Below, one piece after another: positions 20,953 through 28,612 of a DNA stretch of 64,000 nt (the first letter of the stretch is position 1; each line of letters starts with the position of its first letter). A program made the position numbers and the translations under genes. The notes under the pieces are model-generated. The model was not told the DNA's origin and ran no database searches. It was given only the letters and a program-made list of their open reading frames with translations. Source of the DNA: Ancylobacter moscoviensis (GTDB taxonomy: Bacteria > Pseudomonadota > Alphaproteobacteria > Rhizobiales > Xanthobacteraceae); contig NZ_VMBP01000006.1 of assembly GCF_007559435.1 (NCBI RefSeq), positions 124,001-188,000 on the forward strand, in the 5' to 3' direction.

Positions 20953-21924
20953 TCACGCTTTCGCGGCATCGCGGGAGGACGCCGCCCGTTCGCGGCTCGG
21001 CGGGCGGCCGAAATGGCGGGCATAGGCGGTGGAGAAATGCGCCGCCGACTGGAAGCCGCAGGCAAGGCCGACGTCGGTGACCGGCAGCGGCGACAGGCGC
21101 AGCAGTTCGCGCGCCCGCTCCAGCCGCAGCGCCAGATGGTAGGCGGCGGGCGTGACCCCGAGATGGCGCCGGAACAGCCGCTCCAGATGCCGGGGCGAGA
21201 CGTCGAGGCGGCGGGCGATGGCGGCGATGCCGGGCGGCTGCTCGATGGCGGTCTGCATCATCTTTACCGCGCGGGCGAGCGTCGGATCGGGCAACGCCGG
21301 GCGCGGGCGGGCTTCGACCTTGGCGTGCGGCGGGCGGGCGCGGTCGACGATGAACTGTTCCGACACCTTGTCGGCCAGCGCGCGCCCGCCGCGCGCCTCG
21401 ACCAGCGCCAGCATCATCTCCAGCGGCGCCACGCCGCCGGTGCAGGTGAGGCGGTCGCGGTCGATGACGAAGGCTTCCTCGACGAAGGAGATGTCGGGGA
21501 ATTCCTCGCGGATGGCGGAGAGGTTCTCCCAGTGCACGGCGCAGCGGTAGAAGTCGAGCAGGCCGGCGTCGGCGAGCACGAAGCTGCCGGTGCACAGCGC
21601 GCCGAGCGCGACGCCGCGCCGGGAGAGCCGGCGCAGCGCGTCCTCGATGGGCGGGGTGGCGGCGTGGCGCACGTCGATGCCGCCGCAGACCAGCAGCAGG
21701 TCGAGCGGCCCCGCCTCGTTCAGGGCGAGGGTGGGCGAGAGGGTGAGGCCGTTGGAGGCGGTGGCGGGGGCGCCGTCCAGCGTGAGGATGCGCCAAGAAT
21801 AGATCTCGGCCTCCGCCACATAGTTCGCCATGCGCAGCGCCTCCAGCGCGTTGGCGCAGGCGATCATCGAGTGGTTCGGCAAGGTCAGGAAGCCGATGCG
21901 CGTGAGCGAGGCGAGATCGAGCAC
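20953..21924 (-). CDS. GlxA-family AraC transcriptional regulator
   Basis: 323 residues. An N-terminal DJ-1/PfpI-like domain (IGFLTLPNHSMI, VCGGID, GALCTGSFVLADAGLLDFYRCAVHWE) is followed by a C-terminal AraC domain with two helix-turn-helices (IAAIARRLDVSPRHLERLFRRHLG; VTDVGLACGFQSAAHFSTAYARHFG). The sequence resembles GbdR and CdhR, the regulators of glycine betaine and carnitine catabolism, particularly in EALRMANY and SWRILTLDG. It starts at GTG 21924. Given its place between gbcAB and dgcA it probably activates part of this pathway. Two GlxA-type regulators in one locus make it unclear which is the functional GbdR. Confidence 0.85.
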   Translation of the reverse strand: MLDLASLTRIGFLTLPNHSMIACANALEALRMANYVAEAEIYSWRILTLDGAPATASNGLTLSPTLALNEAGPLDLLLVCGGIDVRHAATPPIEDALRRLSRRGVALGALCTGSFVLADAGLLDFYRCAVHWENLSAIREEFPDISFVEEAFVIDRDRLTCTGGVAPLEMMLALVEARGGRALADKVSEQFIVDRARPPHAKVEARPRPALPDPTLARAVKMMQTAIEQPPGIAAIARRLDVSPRHLERLFRRHLGVTPAAYHLALRLERARELLRLSPLPVTDVGLACGFQSAAHFSTAYARHFGRPPSRERAASSRDAAKA

Positions 21925-22086
21925 GATGGAGCCGAAGACTGTTGCGTTGCCGAATGTTGCGACGGTCCATCTTCGGACAACATCGCGCAGAAATACCTAG
22001 CCTTTGTCACGGGCCAGCGCGAATGGTGCCGCAAATTTGTCGCCGGAACAGGGGGAAATGACCTCGAAACAGAGAGGTATCCTTCC

Positions 22087-22752
22087 ATGCGGTCCCGTAC
22101 GACCTTGCTTTCCGGCTTTCGCGGCTCACTGCCCGGCCGCGTCATGCTGCCGGTCGGCTTCGCCCTCATCCTCGCCGCCGGCACCTATATGGTGGCCGAG
22201 AGCGAGGGTTACCAGCGCGGCAAGACCGACCAGGCCAACGCGCAGGAGAGCGTCAAGAACCTCGCCCGCCTCGTCGCCCAGCCAATCGAGCTCGACGCCG
22301 AGCCGACCGAGAAGGGCGACCAGCTCGATATTCCGAAGATGATCCGCGCCATCGAGCCCAGCGCCGTCTATCGCCCGACCGAGAAGGCAGCGGCGAAGCC
22401 GGCCAGGCCCGCCGGCACGGTCGCCACGGCGATGCCGGTGTCGCTGCCGGTCGGCGTGGAGCGCTTCGACCGCTGCGAGGGCAACTGCGACACGCGCGAT
22501 CCGATGATCACGCACAGCTCCTATCCGGTGCTGGTGTCGACCTCGGCTCCCGCTCCGGCGGCGAGCGCTCCGGCGTCCGGCACCCCGGCACCTACGGCTC
22601 CGCAGGCGCGGGCGGAGGAGGACGAGAGCTTCCTCAGCCTGACCTTCCTGCCGTCGGCGGGCGAGATCGTCGACCGCACGGTGCAAGGCGCCAGCGCCAC
22701 CTACGACACGATGAAGCAGGCGGTGAGCGGCGCGATTGACTTCCTGCGCTGA
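22087..22752 (+). CDS. Membrane-anchored protein of unknown function
   Basis: I do not recognise this 221-residue protein. The N-terminus has one hydrophobic segment (MLPVGFALILAAGTYMV, about residues 19-35) followed by a polar and proline/alanine-rich region (roughly 85-180), so it is probably a single-span periplasm-facing protein. An AGAGAGG ribosome-binding site precedes ATG 22087. It is the only plus-strand gene between 10.4 and 33.4 kb and is convergent with gbcB, whose stop lies 13 bp away. The two cysteines in RCEGNCD could form a disulfide or bind metal. Composition fits the genome, so it is not obviously foreign. Confidence 0.6.
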   Translation: MRSRTTLLSGFRGSLPGRVMLPVGFALILAAGTYMVAESEGYQRGKTDQANAQESVKNLARLVAQPIELDAEPTEKGDQLDIPKMIRAIEPSAVYRPTEKAAAKPARPAGTVATAMPVSLPVGVERFDRCEGNCDTRDPMITHSSYPVLVSTSAPAPAASAPASGTPAPTAPQARAEEDESFLSLTFLPSAGEIVDRTVQGASATYDTMKQAVSGAIDFLR

Positions 22753-22765
22753 CGCCGCCTGTGCT

Positions 22766-23947
22766 TCAGCGGTCGACGACCAGGTTGCTCGTCGGCTTCG
22801 AGCAGCACAGCAGCGCCATGCCAGCGTCGATCTCGCGCTGGCGGATGCCGCCGCCGTGCTTCATGTCGACCGTACCCTCGATGAGCTTCGACTTGCAGGT
22901 GCCGCACAGACCCTTCGAGCAGGAGGAGGGCAGGCGCACGCCGGCGCGGCGGGCGGCGTCGAGCACGAAGGTGTCGGAGCGGCACTCGATGGTGCGCTTC
23001 TGCTTGGCGAATTCGATGGTGTAGGTCGCGACCTCCGGAGCGGCGACCGCCTCCTGAACCGCCTGCACGCCTTCCGCCAGCTCGACCTCGGCCGCGACCT
23101 CGGGCTCCGCCCGGGCCAGCTCGGCGAAATCGAAGCTCTCCTCGTGATGCCGGCTCATGTCGAAGCCGGCGCCCTTCAGCATCTCGCGCACCGCCGCCAT
23201 GAAGGGGGCGGGGCCGCAGACGAAGACCTCGCGCTGCTTGAAGTCCGGCGCGATGTGGTTGAGCACGCCGAGATTGAGCCGGCCGCGCAGCCCGTGCCAC
23301 GGGTCGCGCGGGCCGTCCGCCTCGCAGACCGGCGCGAAGCGGAAGCTGGCGGGCTGGTTGCGCGCCATGAGTTCCAGCTCGCCGCGGAAGATGATGTCGG
23401 CCGGCGAGCGTGCGGCGTGGACGAACACGATGTCGCGCGGTTCGCCGAGGTCGTGGAAGGTGCGGGCCATCGACATCAGCGGGGTGATGCCGCTGCCGCC
23501 GGAAAGGAACAGATATTTCGGCGCCGAAGCGGGATTCGGGCTGGGCGTGCCCTGCATGAAGCAGGAGAAATCGCCCATCGGCCCGATGGCGTGCAGCACC
23601 GAGCCGACCTTCACCTGATCGTGGAGGAAATTCGACACCGGGCCGCCGGGCACGCGCTTCACCGTGATGGAGAGGGTGTGGGGGCGTGCCGGCGTGGAGG
23701 CGATGGTGTAGCAGCGGTTGATGCTCTCGCCGCCAATGTCGAGATCCAGCGTCAGGAACTGGCCCGGCTGGTAGCGGAAGACGCAGGGCTGCTTCGGCGC
23801 GAGGACGAAGGTCTTCACGTCGGCCGTCTCGTCGCGGATCTCGCGGACGATGAGGGCGTCGTCGGCCTCCGGGTTCCATTCCGGCAGGGCGCCGGACAGG
23901 CGCAGGGCGGCGGGATCGGGCGATGCCATCGGGCTCAACGCGTCCAT
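22766..23947 (-). CDS. gbcB: Glycine betaine monooxygenase reductase subunit
   Basis: 393 residues: an FAD-binding ferredoxin-reductase domain (RCYTIASTPARP for flavin; GGSGITPLMSMAR for nucleotide; FVCGPAPFM) followed by a C-terminal plant-type 2Fe-2S ferredoxin (CSKGLCGTCKSK with a further Cys near LLCCSKP). GbcB passes NAD(P)H electrons to the Rieske oxygenase GbcA, which demethylates glycine betaine to dimethylglycine with release of formaldehyde. It starts 2 bp after the gbcA stop, so the two are an operon. ATG 23947 is chosen; a second ATG six codons later is possible. Confidence 0.94.
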   Translation of the reverse strand: MDALSPMASPDPAALRLSGALPEWNPEADDALIVREIRDETADVKTFVLAPKQPCVFRYQPGQFLTLDLDIGGESINRCYTIASTPARPHTLSITVKRVPGGPVSNFLHDQVKVGSVLHAIGPMGDFSCFMQGTPSPNPASAPKYLFLSGGSGITPLMSMARTFHDLGEPRDIVFVHAARSPADIIFRGELELMARNQPASFRFAPVCEADGPRDPWHGLRGRLNLGVLNHIAPDFKQREVFVCGPAPFMAAVREMLKGAGFDMSRHHEESFDFAELARAEPEVAAEVELAEGVQAVQEAVAAPEVATYTIEFAKQKRTIECRSDTFVLDAARRAGVRLPSSCSKGLCGTCKSKLIEGTVDMKHGGGIRQREIDAGMALLCCSKPTSNLVVDR

Positions 23948-23949
23948 CG

Positions 23950-25209
23950 TCAGCGGCCGAGATGCTCGGCCATGCGGCCGACGTACCAGTTGCAGAACTT
24001 GTCCACGAGCATCTCGGTGTGCGGCGAGTAGGGGCCGGGCTCGTAGGCGGGCGAGCGGGCGCCTTCCTGGCAATAGCCGACGAGGGTCGAATCCTGATCG
24101 TTGGTGGCGTCCCACACGGCGACGAGGTTCTCGACGTCGTAGTCGACGCCTTCGACCGCGTCCTTGTGCACCAGCCACTTGGTACGCAGCAGCGAGCGCT
24201 CGGCGTCGAGCGGCAGCACCGAGAAGACGACCGCGTGGTCGGACATGAAGTGGTGCCAGGAGTTCGGCTGCGTCCAGAAATGCAGCGCGCCGTGCTTGGG
24301 ATCGTTGATCCGGCCGAGCAGCTTGCGGCACGCCGCCCTGGTGTCCGAGGTGTGGCTCTCGCCGTCGCCGGCCAGCGGCAGGCGCTCGGTACGGAAGCCG
24401 GTCACCATGTCGTCGAGATGCTCGATCATCTCCGAGGGGAAGCCGCAGCTTTCCCATTCGCGGTGGCTGGCCTTGAGCAGCTTGTCGTAGCTCTCGGCTT
24501 CGGCGCGCTCATGCTCGTCTAACTCCTCGGGGGCGAAGCCGAAGCCATAGGCGAAGAGCGGCACGGTGAGCTCGGGATGGTTGCCCGCGCAGTGATAGCA
24601 CTCGCGGTTGTTCTCCATGGTGAGCTTCCAGTTGCCCGGCTCGATGATGTCCTTCTCGAAGGCGACCTTGGCGTTCTTCAGGTCGTGCGGGGCGAGATAG
24701 GGCGCCATCTTCGCCGCCATGACGTCGAAGTCGGCCGGCGGATCGTCGGACAGGCAGACGAAGATCAGCCCTTCCAGCGAGCGCACATGCACGGGCTTGA
24801 GGCCGTGGCAGGCGGCGTTGAAGCCCTCGCCCATGTGCTCGGCGAAGAGCAGCTTGCCGTCGAGGCCGTAGGTCCAGGAGTGATAGCGGCAGACGAGGTT
24901 GCCGACCGTGGTCTTGTAGTCGAGCACGAGCCGCGCACCGCGGTGGCGGCAGACATTGTGGAAGGCGCGGACCTCGTTGTCGTCGTCGCGCACGACGATG
25001 ATGGCGTTCTTGCCGATGTCGAGGCTCATCGCGTCGCCCGGCTCGGGAATGTCGGGATCGACGCCGACGAAAATCCAGTGCCGGCCGAAGATGACCTCCA
25101 TGTCGGCGTCGAAGATCTCGGGGCTGGTGTAGAACGGGGCTTCGAGGCTGTAGCCCGGCTTGCGACGGCGAAGCAGCGCCTTGAGCGGCGTATCGGTGGT
25201 GTCCAGCAT
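23950..25209 (-). CDS. gbcA: Glycine betaine monooxygenase oxygenase subunit
   Basis: Rieske non-heme iron oxygenase alpha subunit, 419 aa. The Rieske cluster is CRHRG...CRYHSW (Cys87, His89, Cys107, His110) and the mononuclear iron ligands sit in ENNRECYHCAGNHPE (His206, His211) plus a downstream acidic residue. These motifs and the length match GbcA/BmoA. It catalyses the first demethylation of glycine betaine. Upstream, at 25,259-25,317, lie an inverted repeat and two direct repeats that could be regulator sites, and the GlxA-type regulator gene is immediately upstream on the same strand. Confidence 0.95.
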   Translation of the reverse strand: MLDTTDTPLKALLRRRKPGYSLEAPFYTSPEIFDADMEVIFGRHWIFVGVDPDIPEPGDAMSLDIGKNAIIVVRDDDNEVRAFHNVCRHRGARLVLDYKTTVGNLVCRYHSWTYGLDGKLLFAEHMGEGFNAACHGLKPVHVRSLEGLIFVCLSDDPPADFDVMAAKMAPYLAPHDLKNAKVAFEKDIIEPGNWKLTMENNRECYHCAGNHPELTVPLFAYGFGFAPEELDEHERAEAESYDKLLKASHREWESCGFPSEMIEHLDDMVTGFRTERLPLAGDGESHTSDTRAACRKLLGRINDPKHGALHFWTQPNSWHHFMSDHAVVFSVLPLDAERSLLRTKWLVHKDAVEGVDYDVENLVAVWDATNDQDSTLVGYCQEGARSPAYEPGPYSPHTEMLVDKFCNWYVGRMAEHLGR

Positions 25210-25258
25210 CGGTCTGTTCTCCCTCGCGGGTCCCGGCCCGCTTGTCGTCTGGAATTGT

Positions 25259-25317
25259 TCGACGGAAGCGTTCCGTCGACTTTCACCGAAGCGACAGGAA
25301 GTTTGCGGGAAGCGACA
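25259..25317. promoter_or_regulatory. Candidate operator upstream of gbcA: inverted repeat plus 21-bp-spaced direct repeats
   Basis: Two elements sit in the 129-bp gap upstream of gbcA. The first is an inverted repeat with perfect 9-bp arms, TCGACGGAA and TTCCGTCGA, around a 3-nt centre (25,259-25,279). The second is a direct repeat, GAAGCGACA at 25,288-25,296 and again at 25,309-25,317, start to start 21 bp apart, i.e. two helical turns. The direct-repeat spacing is typical of sites for AraC-family proteins such as GbdR. Function is inferred. Confidence 0.55.
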
Positions 25318-25338
25318 TTCGCCGCTTCCCCGGACCGC

Positions 25339-26415
25339 CTATTCGAACAGGCGGTGGCCGGCGACGCTCTGGGCGGCCGGGCCGGGGGCACGGGCGCGCG
25401 CGTCGGACGGGGTGAAGCCGTGCTGGGCCTTGAACTGGCGGGAGAAATGCGCGCAGTCCGAGAAGCCGGCCTCCAGCGCGATGTCGGTCACGGAACGGCC
25501 GGTCGTGTCGAGCAGGAAGCGGGCGTAGCGCAGCCGCAGCCGCCGATAGAATTCCGCCGGGCGCTGGCCCATGATGGTCTGGAACAGCCGCTCCAGCTGG
25601 CGGGTGGAAAGCTGCAGCCGCCGGGCGATGTCGGCGATGGGCAGCGGATCGGCGAGATGCTGCTCCATCATGAGCAGGGCGCGGCGCACGCGGTCGTCCG
25701 CCACCAGATCGGCGATGGGCGGGTGCGGCTGGGATTCGGTGCCCGGGCGCTGGCGGTCGAGCAGCAAGACGTGGCGGCTCTTCTGGGCGATGGAGCGGCC
25801 GAGGAACTTCTCCACCAGCGCGGTGGCGAGGTCCGCCGCGCCGCCGCCGCCCGCACAGGTGATGCGGTCGCCGTCGATGACATAGAGCCGGTCAGCCACA
25901 GGCGTGTGGTGCGGGAATTCCTCGAGGAAGTCCTGGTAGTGGTACCAGGAGACGCAGCAGCGCCGGCCGGTCATCAGCCCGGCGCGGGCGAGCACGAAGC
26001 TGCCGGTGCACACGCCGACCAGCGACACGCCGACCTTCGCCGCGCGCTTGAGATAGGCGACGCTTTCCTCGTCGAGCTGCTGGCCGCCATGCAGCAGGCC
26101 GCCCACGACGACGATGTAGTGGAAGTTCGAGGGGTCGGCGAGCGGGCCGGAGGGCGAGACGGTGACGCCGCAGCTCGCTCGGATCGGTTCGGGCCGGGAG
26201 GACATGACCTGCCAGCGGGCGAGGATCGGCCGCGAGCGGTCGCCGTCATCGGCGGCGAGGCGCAGCTGATCGACGATCAGCGAGAAAGCCGAGAGGGTGA
26301 AATTGTCGGCGAGGATGAAGCCGACATTCAGCACCGGCGCGGCGGCGGCCGCGTTGCCGGAGGCTGGCGAGCCGAGGGGCGAGGGTCCGGCGGGTATAGG
26401 ACGCTGCTGGTTCAT
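25339..26415 (-). CDS. GlxA-family AraC regulator, probable activator of glycine betaine catabolism
   Basis: 358 residues with an N-terminal DJ-1/PfpI-like sensor domain (NVGFILADNFTLSAFSLIVDQLR, VVVGGLL, VGVCTGSFVLARAGLMTGRRCCVSWYH) and a C-terminal AraC domain (IADIARRLQLSTRQLERLFQTIMGQ; VTDIALEAGFSDCAHFSRQFKAQHG). It is transcribed toward gbcA, 129 bp upstream of it, and is the better positional candidate for a GbdR equivalent. ATG 26415 is used; the first ~25 residues are alanine/proline-rich. Effector and targets are inferred from position only. Confidence 0.85.
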   Translation of the reverse strand: MNQQRPIPAGPSPLGSPASGNAAAAAPVLNVGFILADNFTLSAFSLIVDQLRLAADDGDRSRPILARWQVMSSRPEPIRASCGVTVSPSGPLADPSNFHYIVVVGGLLHGGQQLDEESVAYLKRAAKVGVSLVGVCTGSFVLARAGLMTGRRCCVSWYHYQDFLEEFPHHTPVADRLYVIDGDRITCAGGGGAADLATALVEKFLGRSIAQKSRHVLLLDRQRPGTESQPHPPIADLVADDRVRRALLMMEQHLADPLPIADIARRLQLSTRQLERLFQTIMGQRPAEFYRRLRLRYARFLLDTTGRSVTDIALEAGFSDCAHFSRQFKAQHGFTPSDARARAPGPAAQSVAGHRLFE

Positions 26416-26509
26416 GGCGTGCTCCGACGGGCAGCATAGCAAATTTGCCGCTTCCGGTAGCAAGGATGATGCCGTTCCCGTGGGTCATGTCCTCGTATCG
26501 GCCTTCGGT

Positions 26510-27874
26510 TCAGCATTCGGGCAGGTTCACCGCGAGGCCGCCGAGCGAGGTTTCCTTGTATTTCGAGGCCATGTCGCGCCCGGTCTCGCGCATGGTGGCG
26601 ATCACCTTGTCGAGCGAGACGATGTGCGTGCCGTCGCCATAGAGCGCCAGCGAGGCGGCGTTGACGGCGCTGATCGCGCCGAAGGCGTTGCGCTCGATAC
26701 AGGGCACCTGCACGAGCCCGCCAATGGGGTCGCAGGTCATGCCGAGATGATGCTCCATGCCGATCTCGGCAGCGTTCTCGACCTGCGCGTTGGTGCCACC
26801 CAGCGCCGCCGCGAGCCCGCCCGCCGCCATGGAGCAGGCGACGCCCACCTCGCCCTGGCAGCCGACCTCGGCGCCGGAGATCGAGGCGTTCATCTTGAAC
26901 AGTGCGCCGATTGCGGTGGCGGTGAGCAGGAAAAGCCGCATGCCGGCGGCGGTGGCGCCGGGGCAGTGGTCGCGATAGTAGCGCAGCGTCGCGGGAACGA
27001 CGCCGGCTGCGCCGTTGGTGGGAGCGGTGACGACCCGCCCGCCGGCCGCGTTCTCCTCGTTCACCGCAATGGCGTAGAGGCTCACCCAGTCCATGATCTC
27101 GTGCGGGGTGCGGGCGTTGCGCGCCAAAAGGCTCTCGCGGATCGCCTTCGCGCGGCGGCGCACCTTCAGCCCACCGGGCAGCTCGCCGGAGGTGGCGATG
27201 CCGCGGTCGACGCAGGCCATCATGGCGTCGATGACGCGGTCGAGATGGGCGTCGACCTCGGCGGCGGGCCGGCGGGCCCGCTCGTTGGCGGCGACCAGTT
27301 CGGCGATGGTGAGGCCCGCCGCCTCGGCCAGCGTGAGCAGCTCGCGCGCGTTGCGGAAGGGGTAGGGCACGGCGCTGTCATCGGCCCGCGCCGGCTGGCC
27401 GACCTCCGCCTCCGGCACGACGAAGCCGCCGCCGATGGAACACCAGCGGGCCTCGGCGAGCGGTTCGCCATCGGCAGCGAAGGCGCGGAAGGCGAGGGTG
27501 TTGGGGTGCGCGGGGGTGGGGGAGACGCCGTCGAAGACGATGTCGCGCTCCGGCTCGAAGCGCACGCCGTGACGCCCGCCGAGCGACAGGCGGCGGTCCT
27601 GCGCTGCCTCGGCGACGAGGGTGTCGGCGCGGTCGGGGTCGATGGTCTGCGGACGCTGCCCGGCGAGGCCGAGGACGACCGCCTTGTCGGTGCCGTGGCC
27701 CTTGCCGGTCCAGGCGAGCGAGCCGTAGAGCACGGTCTCGACGCGGGCGACGCGGGGCAGCAGCTCCTGCGTGGCCAGCTCGTCGACGAAGGTGGCGGCG
27801 GCCACCATCGGCCCGACGGTGTGCGACGAGGAGGGGCCGATGCCGATCTTGAAAAGCTCGAACGCGCTGATCAT
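26510..27874 (-). CDS. sdaA: L-serine dehydratase (iron-sulfur type)
   Basis: 454-residue single-chain L-serine ammonia-lyase that deaminates serine to pyruvate. Both domains are present: the N-terminal beta domain starting [22 protein letters not shown] and the C-terminal alpha domain with [12 protein letters not shown], the cluster cysteines in [16 protein letters not shown] and [12 protein letters not shown], and the C-terminal tail ending in Cys (NLPEC), as in characterised enzymes. ATG 27874 fits the family start. It lies downstream of soxG on the same strand, so serine formed from sarcosine-derived glycine can be funnelled to pyruvate; the glycine hydroxymethyltransferase step is not encoded here. 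Confidence 0.95.
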   Translation of the reverse strand: MISAFELFKIGIGPSSSHTVGPMVAAATFVDELATQELLPRVARVETVLYGSLAWTGKGHGTDKAVVLGLAGQRPQTIDPDRADTLVAEAAQDRRLSLGGRHGVRFEPERDIVFDGVSPTPAHPNTLAFRAFAADGEPLAEARWCSIGGGFVVPEAEVGQPARADDSAVPYPFRNARELLTLAEAAGLTIAELVAANERARRPAAEVDAHLDRVIDAMMACVDRGIATSGELPGGLKVRRRAKAIRESLLARNARTPHEIMDWVSLYAIAVNEENAAGGRVVTAPTNGAAGVVPATLRYYRDHCPGATAAGMRLFLLTATAIGALFKMNASISGAEVGCQGEVGVACSMAAGGLAAALGGTNAQVENAAEIGMEHHLGMTCDPIGGLVQVPCIERNAFGAISAVNAASLALYGDGTHIVSLDKVIATMRETGRDMASKYKETSLGGLAVNLPEC

Positions 27875-28012
27875 GGGCGCATCACATTCCCTCGGTCGCG
27901 CAGGCGGGTGAGGCGTGCGGCCGGACGATTCCTCTGGCAGGACCTTTGCGGCCCCTTCTTCTTGTCGCATGTCTGGCACGTCCCCCGGTCTGGCACCGGG
28001 GGACGGCAAATC

Positions 28013-28612
28013 TCAGGCCAGCTCGCGCCGGCCCTCTTCCAGCAGTTCCCAGACATAGGGCGCGAAGGAGCGCCAGACGTCGATGTGGAAGGTCTCCGGC
28101 GCGACGCGCGAGAGCACGATCTCGGCCTTATGGAAGACGGTGCGCGTGCACATGCCGACCGGGAAGCTCTCAAGGGACAGGTCGAGCGGGTTGCCCTGAT
28201 TGAGCACGAAGGCGGCCCGGGGACCGGAGATCTCGATCCCCACGCTGCGCGAGGACACGTCCACCAGCGAATGCGGCAGGCCGGCGGCGGCGCTGTCGAT
28301 CGCCGCGAAGAGCGGCGCGGGATCGGCGCCGGGAGCGAGCAGGATCCACTCGTCCGGGCCGAGCCAGAGCGCCGCGCGCCCGTTCGCCTCAGCGCGCCGG
28401 CAGGCCTCGCGCGGAAGGGCGACGCCGAAAGCCTCCCCGACCGGGCCGATGGCCGCCTCGCGGCCCCGGAAGGCGAGGCGCGCGGCTGGGCCGAGCGGGA
28501 CAAGTCGCGCAGCTGCGACGTCATGCGACGCGGCGGCGAGCGCGTGCAGCGGATTGACCGAAACGGCGGCAGCCGTGGTGGCGGGGGCGGTGATCGAAGC
28601 GATCTCATCCAT
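28013..28612 (-). CDS. soxG: Sarcosine oxidase gamma subunit
   Basis: 199-residue SoxG, the small structural subunit of heterotetrameric sarcosine oxidase. Conserved segments include NPLHALAA, ALWLGPDEWILLAP, DVSSRSVGIEISGP and VGMCTRTVFHKAEIVL, with the C-terminal FHIDVWRSFAPYVWELL typical of the family. It overlaps the end of soxA by 8 bp, showing translational coupling. The enzyme oxidatively demethylates sarcosine to glycine, passing the methyl group to tetrahydrofolate or releasing formaldehyde. Confidence 0.93.
   Translation of the reverse strand: MDEIASITAPATTAAAVSVNPLHALAAASHDVAAARLVPLGPAARLAFRGREAAIGPVGEAFGVALPREACRRAEANGRAALWLGPDEWILLAPGADPAPLFAAIDSAAAGLPHSLVDVSSRSVGIEISGPRAAFVLNQGNPLDLSLESFPVGMCTRTVFHKAEIVLSRVAPETFHIDVWRSFAPYVWELLEEGRRELA

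Noticed and set aside
17867-21025. 1052-codon plus-strand frame over dgcA and DUF1275
   Set aside because: Spans two recognised minus-strand genes and the gap between them; no domain, shadow composition.
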